Below are positions 1-9,599 of a stretch of 64,000 nucleotides of DNA, one piece after another. The DNA is taken from positions 62,001 through 126,000 of the forward strand of contig NZ_QAAA01000001.1 in the NCBI RefSeq assembly GCF_003046545.1, given 5' to 3'. How positions within the stretch are numbered: position 1 is the first letter of the stretch; each line of letters starts with the position of its first letter. A program made the position numbers and the translations under genes. This stretch comes from Rhodovulum imhoffii (GTDB lineage Bacteria; Pseudomonadota; Alphaproteobacteria; Rhodobacterales; Rhodobacteraceae). The notes beneath the pieces were generated by a model. It was not told the DNA's origin and made no database searches. It saw only the letters and a program-made list of their open reading frames with translations.

Positions 1-98
1 TTTGCCCGGCGATATCCTGCTCTGTCGCGCTGCGTCGCATTGCGCGGTGAGAAAGGGGGGGGTATGTCCTTTCGATCAGACAACTGGAGGATGGAAAA

Positions 99-296
99 AT
101 GTCAAAGGCGATTGTCGCGATCTTGTGCGCGATTTCCGTGGCCGGCTGCAACATGTCGAATGACGGTGAGCGCGCAGTCACAGGGGCCGTGGCGGGGGCT
201 GTCGTGGCCGACGTTCTGGATGAAAGCGTCGCGGCCGGGGCCGCGACCGGCGCCGCTGCCGGGGCGCTTTGTGACGACGTGGGTCTTTGCAACTGA
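99..296 (+). CDS. Small Gly-zipper lipoprotein
   Basis: A 65-residue protein with a short hydrophobic N-terminus ending in a lipobox (VAGC, Cys17), so it is probably a lipid-anchored envelope protein. After the Cys it is rich in Gly/Ala with small-residue spacing (AVAGAVVADV, GAATGAAAGA), the pattern of glycine-zipper proteins (YMGG/OmpA-like). Two Cys lie near the C-terminus. A good ribosome site (CTGGAGG, 84-90) precedes the ATG. The gene sits upstream of pccA but is cut off from it by a strong intrinsic terminator. A similar small lipoprotein before pccA is common in Rhodobacteraceae. Its function is unknown and no catalytic motif is visible. Confidence 0.8.
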   Translation: MSKAIVAILCAISVAGCNMSNDGERAVTGAVAGAVVADVLDESVAAGAATGAAAGALCDDVGLCN

Positions 297-338
297 CGAA
301 GTAACCGGGCGCGGGCCTTCCGTGCCTTGTGGCATGCA

Positions 339-380
339 CCCCCCATTCGCGGCTTTTCAGGCCGCGGGTGGGGGGTTTTC
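339..380 (+). terminator. Intrinsic terminator between the lipoprotein gene and pccA
   Basis: A 15-bp stem (339-353 with 361-375, two G-T wobbles) with a 7-base loop is followed directly by TTTTC. It lies 43 bases after the lipoprotein stop and about 48 bases before the pccA start. It should end the upstream transcript, or attenuate readthrough into pccA. Confidence 0.75.
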
Positions 381-427
381 GTATTCCGGCCGGGATCGCG
401 ACCGGCCCAATTATGAAAGGGGCAGAA

Positions 428-2428
428 ATGTTCGATAAGATCCTGATCGCAAACCGGGGTGAGATTGCTTGCCGGGTTATCAAAACGGCCCGCAAGATGG
501 GCATCAGGACGGTCGCCGTCTATTCCGATGCCGACCGCAATGCCCTGCATGTTCAGATGGCAGACGAGGCCGTTCATATCGGACCCCCGCCGGCCAACCA
601 GTCCTACATCGTGATCGACAAGGTCATGGAGGCGATCCGCAGGACCGGAGCGCAGGCGGTGCATCCGGGGTATGGCTTCCTGTCGGAAAACAAGCTTTTT
701 GCCGAGGCGCTGGAGGCCGAAGGCGTGGCTTTTGTCGGTCCTCCGGCCAGTGCGATCGAGTCGATGGGCGACAAGATCACCTCGAAGAAGATCGCTGCGG
801 AAGCGGGCGTCTCCACGGTGCCGGGCTATATGGGCCTGATCGCGGATGCCGAGGAAGCCGTCAGGATCAGCCGTCAGATCGGCTACCCGGTGATGATCAA
901 GGCCTCCGCCGGGGGTGGTGGCAAAGGCATGCGAATCGCCTGGACCGACGAGGAGGCGCGTGAAGGCTTCCAGAGTTCGAAGAACGAGGCGGCGAGCAGT
1001 TTCGGCGATGATCGCATCTTCATCGAGAAATTCGTTACCCAGCCACGTCATATCGAGATCCAGGTTCTGGCCGACACGCATGGCAACTGCATCTATCTGG
1101 GGGAACGGGAGTGCTCGATCCAGCGCCGTAACCAGAAGGTCATCGAGGAGGCTCCCAGCCCCTTCCTTGACGAAGCCACCCGCAAGGCGATGGGCGAACA
1201 GGCTGTCGCGCTGGCCAAGGCCGTGGGCTATGCCAGCGCGGGGACGGTGGAGTTCATCGTGGACGGGGACAAGAACTTTTACTTCCTCGAGATGAACACC
1301 CGCCTTCAGGTCGAACACCCGGTGACCGAACTGATCACCGGGATCGACCTGGTGGAGCAGATGATCCGTGTCGCCAATGGTGAAAAGCTCAAGCCGGCGC
1401 AGGCGGATGTGAAGCTGACCGGCTGGGCCATTGAAAGCCGCCTGTATGCAGAAGATCCGTACCGCAACTTCCTGCCGTCCATCGGGCGTCTGACGCGGTA
1501 CCGGCCGCCGGCGGAAACCGCCCACGAGGCGGCAGTGGTTCGCAACGATACCGGCGTTTACGAAGGCGGTGAGATCAGCATGTATTATGATCCGATGATC
1601 GCCAAACTGTGTACCTGGGCGCCGACCCGGGCGCAGGCGATCGAGGAAATGCGTACCGCGCTCGATGCGTTTGAGGTGGAGGGGATCGGCCACAACCTGC
1701 CGTTCCTGTCCGCGGTGATGGATCATCCGAAATTCTGCTCGGGGGAGATGACCACCGCCTTCATCGCCGAGGAATACCCCGAGGGTTTCGATGGGGTGAG
1801 CCTGTCGGAACCGGAACTTCGCAGGGTGGCGGCCGCGGCGGCGGCGATGTACCGCGTGATGGAAATCCGCCGGGCGCGCATTTCCGGCCGGATGGACAAC
1901 CATGAACGCACCGTCGGCACGGATTGGGTGGTCGAGGCGCAGGATACCCGCTTTGCCGTGACGATCGAGGCGGACCAGGACGGTGCGACAGTCCATTTCG
2001 CGGAAGGTGACAGCCACCGTGTGACATCCGGCTGGGCGCCGGGGCAGACCCTTGCCCGGTTGGAGATCGATGGCGAGCCGCTGGTGCTGAAGGTGGAAAA
2101 CGCCACCGCGGGCTTCCGGCTTCGGACCCGTGGGGCGGACATGATCGCGCGGGTCTACACGCCGCGCCAGGCGGAGTTGGCCTCTCTCATGCCGGAGAAG
2201 GTCGCCCCGGATACCTCGAAGCTGCTGCTGTGCCCGATGCCGGGCCTGATCGTGAAGATCAACGTCGAGGAAGGACAAGAGGTTCAGGAAGGTCAGGCGC
2301 TTTGCACGGTGGAGGCGATGAAGATGGAAAATATCCTGCGGGCCGAGCGCAAGGCCGTTGTCAGCAGGATCAATGCCGGTCCGGGCGACAGCCTCGCCGT
2401 GGATGAAGTCATCATGGAGTTCGAGTAA
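428..2428 (+). CDS. pccA: Propionyl-CoA carboxylase alpha subunit (biotin carboxylase/BCCP)
   Basis: A 666-residue biotin-dependent carboxylase subunit of the propionyl-CoA type. It carboxylates biotin with ATP and bicarbonate; the partner beta subunit (PccB, not in this window) transfers the CO2 to propionyl-CoA to give methylmalonyl-CoA. In order it has the biotin carboxylase N-domain (starts MFDKILIANRGE), the ATP-grasp Gly loop (GGGGKGM, about 162-168), the EMNTRLQVEHPVTE catalytic region, a BT linker, and a C-terminal biotinyl domain with EAMKMEN; the biotinyl Lys is about residue 632, some 34 from the end as usual. The frame is open upstream, but ATG 428 is chosen because it follows AAAGGGG and gives the normal family N-terminus. 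Methylmalonyl-CoA mutase follows at 3060, so the pathway is propionyl-CoA to succinyl-CoA. Confidence 0.95.
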   Translation: MFDKILIANRGEIACRVIKTARKMGIRTVAVYSDADRNALHVQMADEAVHIGPPPANQSYIVIDKVMEAIRRTGAQAVHPGYGFLSENKLFAEALEAEGVAFVGPPASAIESMGDKITSKKIAAEAGVSTVPGYMGLIADAEEAVRISRQIGYPVMIKASAGGGGKGMRIAWTDEEAREGFQSSKNEAASSFGDDRIFIEKFVTQPRHIEIQVLADTHGNCIYLGERECSIQRRNQKVIEEAPSPFLDEATRKAMGEQAVALAKAVGYASAGTVEFIVDGDKNFYFLEMNTRLQVEHPVTELITGIDLVEQMIRVANGEKLKPAQADVKLTGWAIESRLYAEDPYRNFLPSIGRLTRYRPPAETAHEAAVVRNDTGVYEGGEISMYYDPMIAKLCTWAPTRAQAIEEMRTALDAFEVEGIGHNLPFLSAVMDHPKFCSGEMTTAFIAEEYPEGFDGVSLSEPELRRVAAAAAAMYRVMEIRRARISGRMDNHERTVGTDWVVEAQDTRFAVTIEADQDGATVHFAEGDSHRVTSGWAPGQTLARLEIDGEPLVLKVENATAGFRLRTRGADMIARVYTPRQAELASLMPEKVAPDTSKLLLCPMPGLIVKINVEEGQEVQEGQALCTVEAMKMENILRAERKAVVSRINAGPGDSLAVDEVIMEFE

Positions 2429-2499
2429 CCCGTGCTGCCCGCTGGCCGGATACCGATATGCCTGCGCGACATGCGCAGACGGCGCCGGCCGGCGGGGGG

Positions 2500-2964
2500 T
2501 TACCGGCGGCCATGTTCATGGCGGATTTCCTGCTGGCGCAGGGGAAACTTGTCGATGGAGCGGGTGATCTCGCGCACGTCCCACGGGAAGGGTTTGCGCA
2601 GTTTGACCCCGCCATCCTTGCCGATTACCACCAGCATGAAGCCGCGCGGGCGCAATTTTTCCCGCAGGGGGGAGACCGGCTCCGGCCGGGTATCGGTCAC
2701 GACGACCACATCGCGCCGGGCCAGTTCCCCGATCCGGGCGGTCAGCAGGTCCATCTGTTCCTGGAACAGAGGGTTGGCGGGGCTGTCGGCAAACACCACC
2801 ACCGGGCGGGCCACCCACAGGAAGTCTTCCAGCGCGGTTTCGGATGCGTCCAGAACGGTGGTCTGGTCCGCCTGCCAGCGGGCCAGAGGTGTGGCATCGA
2901 CGGCGTGCCCGGCTTGCGGGGCAAGGGCCAGGGCGATGGCCAGCGCAACAGACAGTTTTTTCAT
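2500..2964 (-). CDS. DUF4174 secreted protein
   Basis: A 154-residue protein with a clear Sec signal peptide (MKKLSVALAIALALAPQAGHA), so it is periplasmic. The rest resembles the DUF4174 family: a thioredoxin-like fold region with VVVFADS, VVVVTDTRPEP and a C-terminal GKDGGVKLRKP motif, but no CxxC. DUF4174 proteins have no established function. AGGAGG precedes the ATG. The gene lies on the opposite strand between pccA and the mutase gene, so it interrupts the propionate genes and must have its own promoter or be transcribed antisense to that unit. Confidence 0.8.
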   Translation of the reverse strand: MKKLSVALAIALALAPQAGHAVDATPLARWQADQTTVLDASETALEDFLWVARPVVVFADSPANPLFQEQMDLLTARIGELARRDVVVVTDTRPEPVSPLREKLRPRGFMLVVIGKDGGVKLRKPFPWDVREITRSIDKFPLRQQEIRHEHGRR

Positions 2965-3059
2965 GCAACCTCCTGCTGCGCATCATATAGGCGGGGCGGG
3001 CAAGAAAGCGAAGGCCGGTCGGCGTATCGCACCGGTTTGAAAGCGAAGAGGACGATCCG

Positions 3060-5195
3060 ATGACGGACAAGAAGGCACAATGGGCTGATCTCGCGGCGAA
3101 GGAGCTCCGGGGCCGCACGCTTGAGGACCTGACCTGGCAAACACCCGAGGGGATCGAGGTCAAGCCCGTTTACACCGAGGAGGACACCGAGGGCCTGGCC
3201 CACATGGGGGCGATGCCCGGCATGGCGCCGTTCACCCGCGGCCCGCGCGCCACGATGTACACGGGCCGTCCCTGGACCATCCGCCAGTATGCCGGGTTCT
3301 CTACGGCCGAGGAATCGAACGCCTTTTACCGAAAGGCGCTGGCTGCGGGGCAGCAGGGGGTTTCGGTCGCGTTCGACCTGGCCACCCACCGGGGATATGA
3401 CAGTGATCACCCCCGCGTGGTGGGGGATGTCGGCAAGGCCGGCGTCGCCATCGACAGCGTCGAAGATATGAAAATCCTCTTTGACGGCATTCCGTTGGAC
3501 AAGGTTTCCGTGTCGATGACGATGAATGGCGCGGTCATTCCGATCATGGCCAGTTTCATTGTCGCGGGTGAAGAGCAGGGCGTGGATCGTCAACAGCTTT
3601 CGGGCACCATTCAGAACGATATTCTGAAAGAATTCATGGTGCGCAACACCTATATCTATCCGCCCGAACCCTCGATGCGGATCATTTCGGATATTATCGA
3701 GTATACATCGACCGACATGCCGAAATTCAACTCGATCTCGATTTCCGGGTATCACATGCAGGAGGCGGGGGCGAACCTCGTACAGGAGTTGGCCTTCACC
3801 CTCGCCGATGGGAAGGAATACGTGAAGGCGGCGCTTGAGCGGGGGCTGGACGTGGATGCCTTCGCCGGACGGCTGAGCTTCTTCTTCGCGATCGGCACCA
3901 ATTTTTTCATGGAAATTGCCAAGCTGCGTGCTGCGCGGTTCCTGTGGCACCGCATCATGAGTGAGTTCAACCCGAAGAAGGAGAAATCGCTGATGCTGCG
4001 CACCCATTGCCAGACCAGCGGTGTATCCCTGGCAGAGCAGGACCCTTATAACAATGTGGTCCGCACCGCATATGAAGCCATGAGCGCCGTTCTGGGCGGG
4101 ACCCAGTCGCTGCATACCAACGCTTTTGATGAAGCCATCGCGCTGCCAACGGAGTTTTCGGCCCGCATTGCGCGGAACACCCAGTTGATTCTGCAAAACG
4201 AGACCAAGGTCACCAAGGTCGTGGATCCTTTGGCGGGGTCGTACTACGTCGAAAAGCTGACTGCCGATCTGGCCGGTGCCGCGTGGAAGATCATCTGCGA
4301 GATCGACGAGATGGGCGGCATGACCAGGGCTGTTGCCTCCGGCATGCCGAAACTGCGTATCGAGGAGGCCGCCGCGCGCTGGCAGGCCCGTGTCGACCGG
4401 GGCGAGGAAGTCATCGTCGGGGTCAACAAGTTCCGGCTGGAGAAGGAAGACGATATCGACATCCTCGATATCGACAACGTCAAGGTGCGCGAGTCTCAGA
4501 TTGCGCGGATCGAAAGGATTCGGGCCTCCCGCGATCAGACGGCTTGCGACGCGGCGCTGGCCGCGCTTCAACAAGCCGCAAACAGCGGTATCGGAAACCT
4601 GTTGCGCCTGGCCGTGGAAGCCGCGCGCGCACGCGCCACTGTGGGGGAGATCAGCATGGCGATGGAAAAGGCGTTCGGCCGCCACCGGGCCGAGGTCAAG
4701 ACGCTCTCGGGCGTTTATGGGGAGGCATATGAGGGTGACGATGGCTTTGCCGCAATCCAGAAATCCGTGGAGGATTTCGCCGAGGCCGAGGGGCGCCGCC
4801 CGCGCATGCTGGTGGTGAAGATGGGTCAGGACGGTCACGACCGTGGCGCCAAGGTCATTGCCACCGCTTTTGCCGATATCGGGTTCGATGTGGATGTGGG
4901 GCAATTGTTCCAGACCCCCGAGGAAGCCGCGCAGGATGCGGTCGACAACGATGTGCATGTAATCGGTGTGTCGTCGCTGGCGGCGGGGCACAAGACGCTG
5001 GCGCCGCAACTGATCGAGGCGCTCAAGGCCAAGGGGGCCGGGGATATCATCGTGATCTGTGGCGGCGTCATTCCGCAGCAGGATTACGAATTTCTCCACG
5101 GCGCCGGAGTCAAGGCGATCTTTGGGCCGGGTACGAACATTCCCGCCGCGGCCCAGAACATTCTGCGCCTGATCCGTGAGGCGCGCGGCGTCTGA
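3060..5195 (+). CDS. mcmA: Methylmalonyl-CoA mutase, B12-dependent
   Basis: A 711-residue single-chain methylmalonyl-CoA mutase that isomerises methylmalonyl-CoA to succinyl-CoA with adenosylcobalamin. The N-terminal TIM-barrel domain holds the substrate-binding segment ([20 protein letters not shown], about 60-80) and [15 protein letters not shown]. The C-terminal cobalamin domain has DGHDRG (about 591-596), in which His593 is the expected lower cobalt ligand, then SSLAAGH and GGVIPQ. Length matches the usual fused bacterial enzyme (about 710-720). The start follows GAAGAGGA. With pccA upstream it completes propionate/odd-chain fatty acid and branched amino acid catabolism. No methylmalonyl-CoA epimerase or MeaB chaperone gene lies in this window. 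Confidence 0.96.
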   Translation: MTDKKAQWADLAAKELRGRTLEDLTWQTPEGIEVKPVYTEEDTEGLAHMGAMPGMAPFTRGPRATMYTGRPWTIRQYAGFSTAEESNAFYRKALAAGQQGVSVAFDLATHRGYDSDHPRVVGDVGKAGVAIDSVEDMKILFDGIPLDKVSVSMTMNGAVIPIMASFIVAGEEQGVDRQQLSGTIQNDILKEFMVRNTYIYPPEPSMRIISDIIEYTSTDMPKFNSISISGYHMQEAGANLVQELAFTLADGKEYVKAALERGLDVDAFAGRLSFFFAIGTNFFMEIAKLRAARFLWHRIMSEFNPKKEKSLMLRTHCQTSGVSLAEQDPYNNVVRTAYEAMSAVLGGTQSLHTNAFDEAIALPTEFSARIARNTQLILQNETKVTKVVDPLAGSYYVEKLTADLAGAAWKIICEIDEMGGMTRAVASGMPKLRIEEAAARWQARVDRGEEVIVGVNKFRLEKEDDIDILDIDNVKVRESQIARIERIRASRDQTACDAALAALQQAANSGIGNLLRLAVEAARARATVGEISMAMEKAFGRHRAEVKTLSGVYGEAYEGDDGFAAIQKSVEDFAEAEGRRPRMLVVKMGQDGHDRGAKVIATAFADIGFDVDVGQLFQTPEEAAQDAVDNDVHVIGVSSLAAGHKTLAPQLIEALKAKGAGDIIVICGGVIPQQDYEFLHGAGVKAIFGPGTNIPAAAQNILRLIREARGV

Positions 5196-5270
5196 CGCGG
5201 CGAAAGGTGTCTCTACTTTTTTCGGCACCGGCGGTATTCCTGGTGCCGGGATATTCTTCGTGAGGCTGCG

Positions 5271-5888
5271 ATGCTCGAACTTGACCACCTGGTCGTAAGC
5301 GCGAAAACCCTTGACGAAGGCGTCAGAGCCGTCGAGCGAACGCTGGGCGTACGGATGGCGCCGGGGGGTGCACATCCGGCGATGGGAACCCATAACCGGC
5401 TGCTGCATCTTGGGGCAGGGTTGTACCTTGAGGTTATCGCCGTCGATCCGGAGGCAAAGGCCCCGCCGCGCCGCCGCTGGTTCGGGTTGGATGGCTTTGG
5501 AGAAAAGGCGCGCCTGACCCATTGGGTTGCTCGCAGCGATGACCTGTCCTCCACCCTCGGCGCCGCGCCGGACGGCAGTGGTGCGCTGATGGATCTCACA
5601 CGCGGGGAGTTGAGTTGGCAGATGGCGGTGCCCGAGGATGGGACGGTCCCGTTCGGCGGCGCGTTTCCGGCGCTGATCGGCTGGCAGGGGGCGGAGCATC
5701 CCTCGTCCCGGCTGCCCGATTGCGGGTGCCGGTTGCTGGGGCTCGATATTCAGCACCCGCAGGCCTCAGCCCTCGCCGGGGCGCTTGCGGGGCTGATCGA
5801 CGACCCGCGTATCGCCGTGCAGCCCGGCCCGGCCCCGCGCCTGAGCGCAATGATCGAGACCCCTTCCGGCCGGAAGATTCTGGCCTGA
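5271..5888 (+). CDS. VOC/glyoxalase-like domain protein
   Basis: A 205-residue protein that starts MLELDHLVVSAKTLDEGV, the typical first beta strand and His of the vicinal-oxygen-chelate fold. GTHNRLLHLGAGLYLEVIAVD then fits the paired beta-alpha-beta module of the Glyoxalase_3 type. These proteins may be metal-dependent lyases or dioxygenases or simply binding proteins; the substrate cannot be told from sequence. It follows the mutase gene by 75 bases on the same strand and might be cotranscribed with it. It is not the methylmalonyl-CoA epimerase type, which is shorter (about 135-150 residues). Confidence 0.75.
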   Translation: MLELDHLVVSAKTLDEGVRAVERTLGVRMAPGGAHPAMGTHNRLLHLGAGLYLEVIAVDPEAKAPPRRRWFGLDGFGEKARLTHWVARSDDLSSTLGAAPDGSGALMDLTRGELSWQMAVPEDGTVPFGGAFPALIGWQGAEHPSSRLPDCGCRLLGLDIQHPQASALAGALAGLIDDPRIAVQPGPAPRLSAMIETPSGRKILA

Positions 5889-5955
5889 GGCGGCATTTCG
5901 CGAATGCAGCATTTGCATCGCTGACAAGGGCTTCCGCCCGGTATACTCTGCCCGC

Positions 5956-6639
5956 ATGTCGCTTTGGTCCCGCATATCCGATGCCCTTGCCGCTTTCACA
6001 CATGGCGATTCGCTGGCTGCGGTTTTCGAACGTCTGCGCGGGGCGCCCGAACGGAGTGTCGCCTTCACCATCGCCGTGATTGCGCTGGGTGCGAAGATGG
6101 CCAAGGCCGACGGTCGTGTCACCCGCGATGAGGTGACGGCCTTCCGGGAGGTTTTTACCATTCCCCAAAATGAGGAAAAGGCCGCTGCGCGGGTGTTCGA
6201 CCTTGCCCGTCAGGATGTTGCGGGGTTCGAGGAATACGCCCGCCGGGTCCGCCGCATGTTCGGGCCGGGACAAGGACCGATCTGTGACCTGATGGAGGGG
6301 CTGTTTTTCATCGCTTTGGCCGATGGCGCCTATCACCCGCGCGAGGATGCATTTCTTGCCCGCGTGGGGGAAATTCTTGGTCTGAGCGACCCGCAGTTCC
6401 GAACCTTGCGCGCGCGTTTCGTCCCCGATCTGGCACCGGACCCCTACACGGTTCTGGGTGTGTCGCCGGCGGATGATCTGGAGGCCATCCGGGCCGTCTG
6501 GCGGAACGAGGTGCGGGAGTCGCACCCGGATCGCATGATCGCCCGCGGGGTCCCCGAAGAAGCCGTGAAACTGGCCGAAAAACGCCTGGTTGCCGTCAAT
6601 GCCGCGTGGGAGGCTATCCGGGGGGATCGCGCGGCATGA
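5956..6639 (+). CDS. TerB/DjlA-like protein with C-terminal J domain
   Basis: A 227-residue co-chaperone-like protein. Residues about 30-150 form a TerB/DjlA-type helical domain (IALGAKMAKADGRVTRDEV and a second ALADGAYHPRED repeat, each with the acidic ADG signature). Residues about 160-225 are a J domain with the diagnostic HPD triad (ESHPDRM), so it should stimulate an Hsp70/DnaK ATPase. The N-terminus has no strong transmembrane segment, unlike E. coli DjlA. Its stop overlaps the next start (ATGA, 6636-6639), so the two genes are translationally coupled. Confidence 0.85.
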   Translation: MSLWSRISDALAAFTHGDSLAAVFERLRGAPERSVAFTIAVIALGAKMAKADGRVTRDEVTAFREVFTIPQNEEKAAARVFDLARQDVAGFEEYARRVRRMFGPGQGPICDLMEGLFFIALADGAYHPREDAFLARVGEILGLSDPQFRTLRARFVPDLAPDPYTVLGVSPADDLEAIRAVWRNEVRESHPDRMIARGVPEEAVKLAEKRLVAVNAAWEAIRGDRAA

Positions 6640-7655
6640 GGCTGGCCACCTATAACGTTGAGTGGTTCAATGCGCTCTTCGACGATAGCGGCGCGCTGAT
6701 CAATGACCGCGGCTGGTCCGGGCGCAGGAATGTCCGCCGTCGAGACCAGATCGCCGCGCTGGGGATCGTGTTTACCGCGCTTGATGCCGATGCCGTAATG
6801 GTGATCGAGGCCCCGGATGAGAATGGCCGCCGGTCCTGTGTCGCGGCGCTGGAAGAGTTCGCCCGCGTCCACGACCTGCGTGCGCGTCGCGCCATCATTG
6901 GTTTCGGTAATGATACCCAGCAGGAAATCGCCCTGCTTTACGACCCGGATGTGCTGGACGTGCGCCACGATCCGCGCGGCGACCCGACCGGCAAGAAGGG
7001 TTCTGTCGATGCGCCGCGGTTCGATGGGGTCTTTCGTTGGGATATCGACGTGGATACGGCGCCGGAACTGATCCGGTTCTCCAAACCGCCGCTGGAACTG
7101 GAGGCGGAGGCCTCCGGCCGCCGGTTTCGCATGATCGGGGTGCATGCGAAATCCAAGGCGCCGCACGGGGCGAGCAATGCCGATCAGGCGATCCGTCTGT
7201 CGATCCAGAACCGGCGCAAACAACTGGCCCAGTGTATCTGGCTGCGCCAAAGGATTGAAAGCCACCTCAGGGCAGGCGACCCGCTGATCGTACTGGGGGA
7301 TTTCAACGATGGTCCGGGGCTGGATGAGTATGAAAAGCTTTTCGGCCTGTCAGGGGTGGAGATCGTGATGGGCCACGCGGACGAGGCTGCGCTGCGCCTG
7401 TTCGACCCTCATGCGTTGCAGGTGCGGCTGGCCGCACAGCCGTCCACCGCGCGGTTTTACATCGCGCCCGAAGACCGGTACCTTTCGGCGTTGCTGGATT
7501 ACATCATGGTTTCGCCCGATCTCAGGTCCAAGGCCCGGCGCTGGCGCATCTGGCACCCGTTTGACGACCCCGCGCTTTACCGCGTGCCGGAGTTGCGCGA
7601 GGCGTTGTTGGTCGCGTCCGATCATTTCCCCGTGTCCCTGGATATCGATCTCTAG
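6636..7655 (+). CDS. Endonuclease/exonuclease/phosphatase family hydrolase
   Basis: A 339-residue protein of the EEP fold (DNase I/APE1/inositol phosphatase superfamily). Visible motifs are the N-terminal LATYNVEWFNALF, VMVIEAPDENG (a metal-binding Glu region), VLGDFNDGPG (catalytic Asp-Asn) and C-terminal SDHFPV (catalytic Asp-His). The substrate could be DNA, RNA, a lipid or a sugar phosphate. I see no signal peptide. I chose ATG 6636 because it overlaps the stop of the J-domain gene (ATGA) and gives the usual MRLATYN start; the frame itself is open further upstream. Confidence 0.85.
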   Translation: MRLATYNVEWFNALFDDSGALINDRGWSGRRNVRRRDQIAALGIVFTALDADAVMVIEAPDENGRRSCVAALEEFARVHDLRARRAIIGFGNDTQQEIALLYDPDVLDVRHDPRGDPTGKKGSVDAPRFDGVFRWDIDVDTAPELIRFSKPPLELEAEASGRRFRMIGVHAKSKAPHGASNADQAIRLSIQNRRKQLAQCIWLRQRIESHLRAGDPLIVLGDFNDGPGLDEYEKLFGLSGVEIVMGHADEAALRLFDPHALQVRLAAQPSTARFYIAPEDRYLSALLDYIMVSPDLRSKARRWRIWHPFDDPALYRVPELREALLVASDHFPVSLDIDL

Positions 7656-7687
7656 CCGTGTCGGGGGCGCGGACCTATACTGGTCTC

Positions 7688-8005
7688 ATGAAACATCTTG
7701 TCCTGATCCTGGCGCTGTGCGCCACCCCGGTTTCCGCCCAGTCAGAGGAGGGCGACGTGAACGAGGGCTTGAGCCTTCTGGAAGAGGGGGCGCGGCTTTT
7801 CTTCAGGGGGCTGAGCGACGAAATGGAGCCGATGCTTGAGGAGCTTGCCGAAAACATGCAGCCCGCCTTGCGCAGGTTGATGGAACTCATGGACGATTTC
7901 AACGCCTACGAGATGCCGGAAAAGCTGCCCAATGGCGATATCCTGATCCGTCGCAAGCCCGGCGTCCCGTCGCCGGATGCACCTTCCGGGGAAATCGAAA
8001 TTTAG
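7688..8005 (+). CDS. Small acidic exported protein
   Basis: A 105-residue protein with a Sec signal peptide (MKHLVLILALCATPVSAQ), so the mature part of about 87 residues is periplasmic. The mature part is strongly acidic and helical (SLLEEGARLFFRGL, MEPMLEELAENM, LMELMDDFNAYEMPEKL) and ends in a Pro-rich tail. Similar proteins are common in Rhodobacteraceae; some databases label them 'AAA+ family ATPase', but no Walker motif is present, so that name is not supported. Function unknown. It converges with ppx, overlapping its end by 4 bases. Confidence 0.75.
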   Translation: MKHLVLILALCATPVSAQSEEGDVNEGLSLLEEGARLFFRGLSDEMEPMLEELAENMQPALRRLMELMDDFNAYEMPEKLPNGDILIRRKPGVPSPDAPSGEIEI

Positions 8006-9549
8006 ACCCGGCGCCGTTTGAGCGCGGTGTCAACCCCCAGCGCCTTGGCCAGGGATGCGAAACGTGCCTCGGCGACTTCGCCGAACAGGGGCTCGGCAAT
8101 CGGGGCCAGCCAAAGTTGAAGGACCTTCTTCTTTGGAAAAAGGCGCATTTCGGCCAGCCGGTCCGGGGCCTGCGAAGAGAACATCGCGCCAAAGCGCATC
8201 GCCTTGCCCAGCACCTCGGCTTCTTTTTGCTGTGCATCGCTGAGCAGGTTCAAAAGCGGTTCATGGCGTGCGGCGGTGCGACTGTTCTTGTAGCGGTGCA
8301 GCAGTGCCAGTGCGAGAAATACGCGGCCCTCATGGTCCAGCCCGCCCAGATTGGAGCGCGTGGCCATGTCGAAACAGACCTCATGCCGATAGTCGGGGTG
8401 GGCGCGCCACGCCGTGTCATGCAAAAGGCAGGCGGCCTGGACCAGGCGCAGTTTCTCGGGCCGGGCCGGGCCGAAAAGCGGCTGCACGAACTGGTAGAGC
8501 TGTTCGCCAAAACCCGGCAGGCGGGCGCTGGTGGCCTCGGCAAAATGGCAAGCTTCGATCAGCGGGTCGGTAATGCGCAGGGCAAGGGGCATCTGTTCGT
8601 AAAGCAGCCCTTCGCGGATACCGTAGCTGGAGACGGCAATTTCGGACGGTTTGAACGTGGAAATCAATTGCCGCAGAACCTGGGCGGCATAGGGGACAAG
8701 CGACATCCGATCCGAGGAAACCCCGGTGCTGGCGCGCAGGCTTTCAAGGTCGTTTTCGCCGATCCAGTCGATCGTGGCGCGGGCGGATTTCTTCGTCATC
8801 CGGTACTCGTGCAATACCTTGAACGGATAATCCCGGCGTGCCATGTCGATCTTGGCAATGGCACGCCATGACCCGCCGACGAGAAACAGCCGGTCGTGAT
8901 GTGTGCTGATCTGGCCGGTCATCTTCTCGATCTCGGTGGAGATATAGCTGGCCAGCCCCTTCTTGCCGCCCCCCACGTCGCGCAGTTTCAAAGGGCCGAG
9001 GGGGGAAGTCTGCCGCGTGCCGACCTTGCCGCCGGTCAACTCTGCCAGTTCCATCGACGAGCCCCCGATGTCGCAGACCAGCCCTTCGGCCTCGGGCCAG
9101 CCCAGCAACACCCCCTGGGCGGAAAGGCGTGCCTCTTCCTGGCCGTCGATCACCCAGATTTTCAGGCCGGTCTCCTGCTCCAGCAGAGTCCTGAACTCGG
9201 GTCCGTCGCGGGCTTCGCGCATCGCCGCCGTGGCGACGACGGTCAGCGGTGTGGCGCCCATGCCCTCGGCCAGCAGGGCGAAACGCTTCAGCGCCGCGCG
9301 CGCGCGCTCCCGCCCCCGCGGCGAAAGCCGCCCGGTTTCGCCCAAGCCCGCGCCCAGGCCGCACATTACCTTTTCGTTGAAAAAGTAGGCCGGGCTGCGG
9401 GCCGCACCGTCAAACACAACCAGGCGAACAGAGTTGGACCCGATATCCACCACCCCCACCCGCGACAGGGCGCGGGCGCTGGGGTTCTTGAAAATCGGGC
9501 GCCCGAATGGGCCGAAGCCTTCTGTTCGCTGCTCGGCCGTTCCATCCAT
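8002..9549 (-). CDS. ppx: Exopolyphosphatase Ppx/GppA
   Basis: A 515-residue Ppx/GppA phosphatase that removes terminal phosphate from polyphosphate and may also hydrolyse pppGpp. It has the ASKHA-fold phosphate loops: VVDIGSNSVRLVVF near residue 35, VVATAAMREA, and the second loop CDIGGSSMELAE. The C-terminal half contains an HD-like helical domain (LLHDTAWRAHPDYRHE). It begins 50 bases downstream of ppk1 on the same strand, so polyphosphate synthesis and breakdown are likely coexpressed. Confidence 0.93.
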   Translation of the reverse strand: MDGTAEQRTEGFGPFGRPIFKNPSARALSRVGVVDIGSNSVRLVVFDGAARSPAYFFNEKVMCGLGAGLGETGRLSPRGRERARAALKRFALLAEGMGATPLTVVATAAMREARDGPEFRTLLEQETGLKIWVIDGQEEARLSAQGVLLGWPEAEGLVCDIGGSSMELAELTGGKVGTRQTSPLGPLKLRDVGGGKKGLASYISTEIEKMTGQISTHHDRLFLVGGSWRAIAKIDMARRDYPFKVLHEYRMTKKSARATIDWIGENDLESLRASTGVSSDRMSLVPYAAQVLRQLISTFKPSEIAVSSYGIREGLLYEQMPLALRITDPLIEACHFAEATSARLPGFGEQLYQFVQPLFGPARPEKLRLVQAACLLHDTAWRAHPDYRHEVCFDMATRSNLGGLDHEGRVFLALALLHRYKNSRTAARHEPLLNLLSDAQQKEAEVLGKAMRFGAMFSSQAPDRLAEMRLFPKKKVLQLWLAPIAEPLFGEVAEARFASLAKALGVDTALKRRRV

Positions 9550-9599
9550 GGTGCGACTCCCTTGCCGTGGGCGGAAAGTGCCAAATCAAGGGGGGTGCG

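Noticed and set aside
40-438. 132-codon frame overlapping the lipoprotein gene
   Set aside because: Overlaps a lipobox-bearing gene with a good ribosome site and has no family features.
5217-5260. Hairpin after the mutase gene as a terminator
   Set aside because: Only a 6-bp stem and no U-run downstream.
2961-5756. Very long open frame (931 codons) on the minus strand over the mutase gene
   Set aside because: It is antisense to a clear methylmalonyl-CoA mutase; in high-GC DNA such open antisense frames are common and the translation matches no family.
7688-8005. AAA+ ATPase label used in databases for the small acidic exported protein
   Set aside because: No Walker A or B motif; it is a short exported protein.
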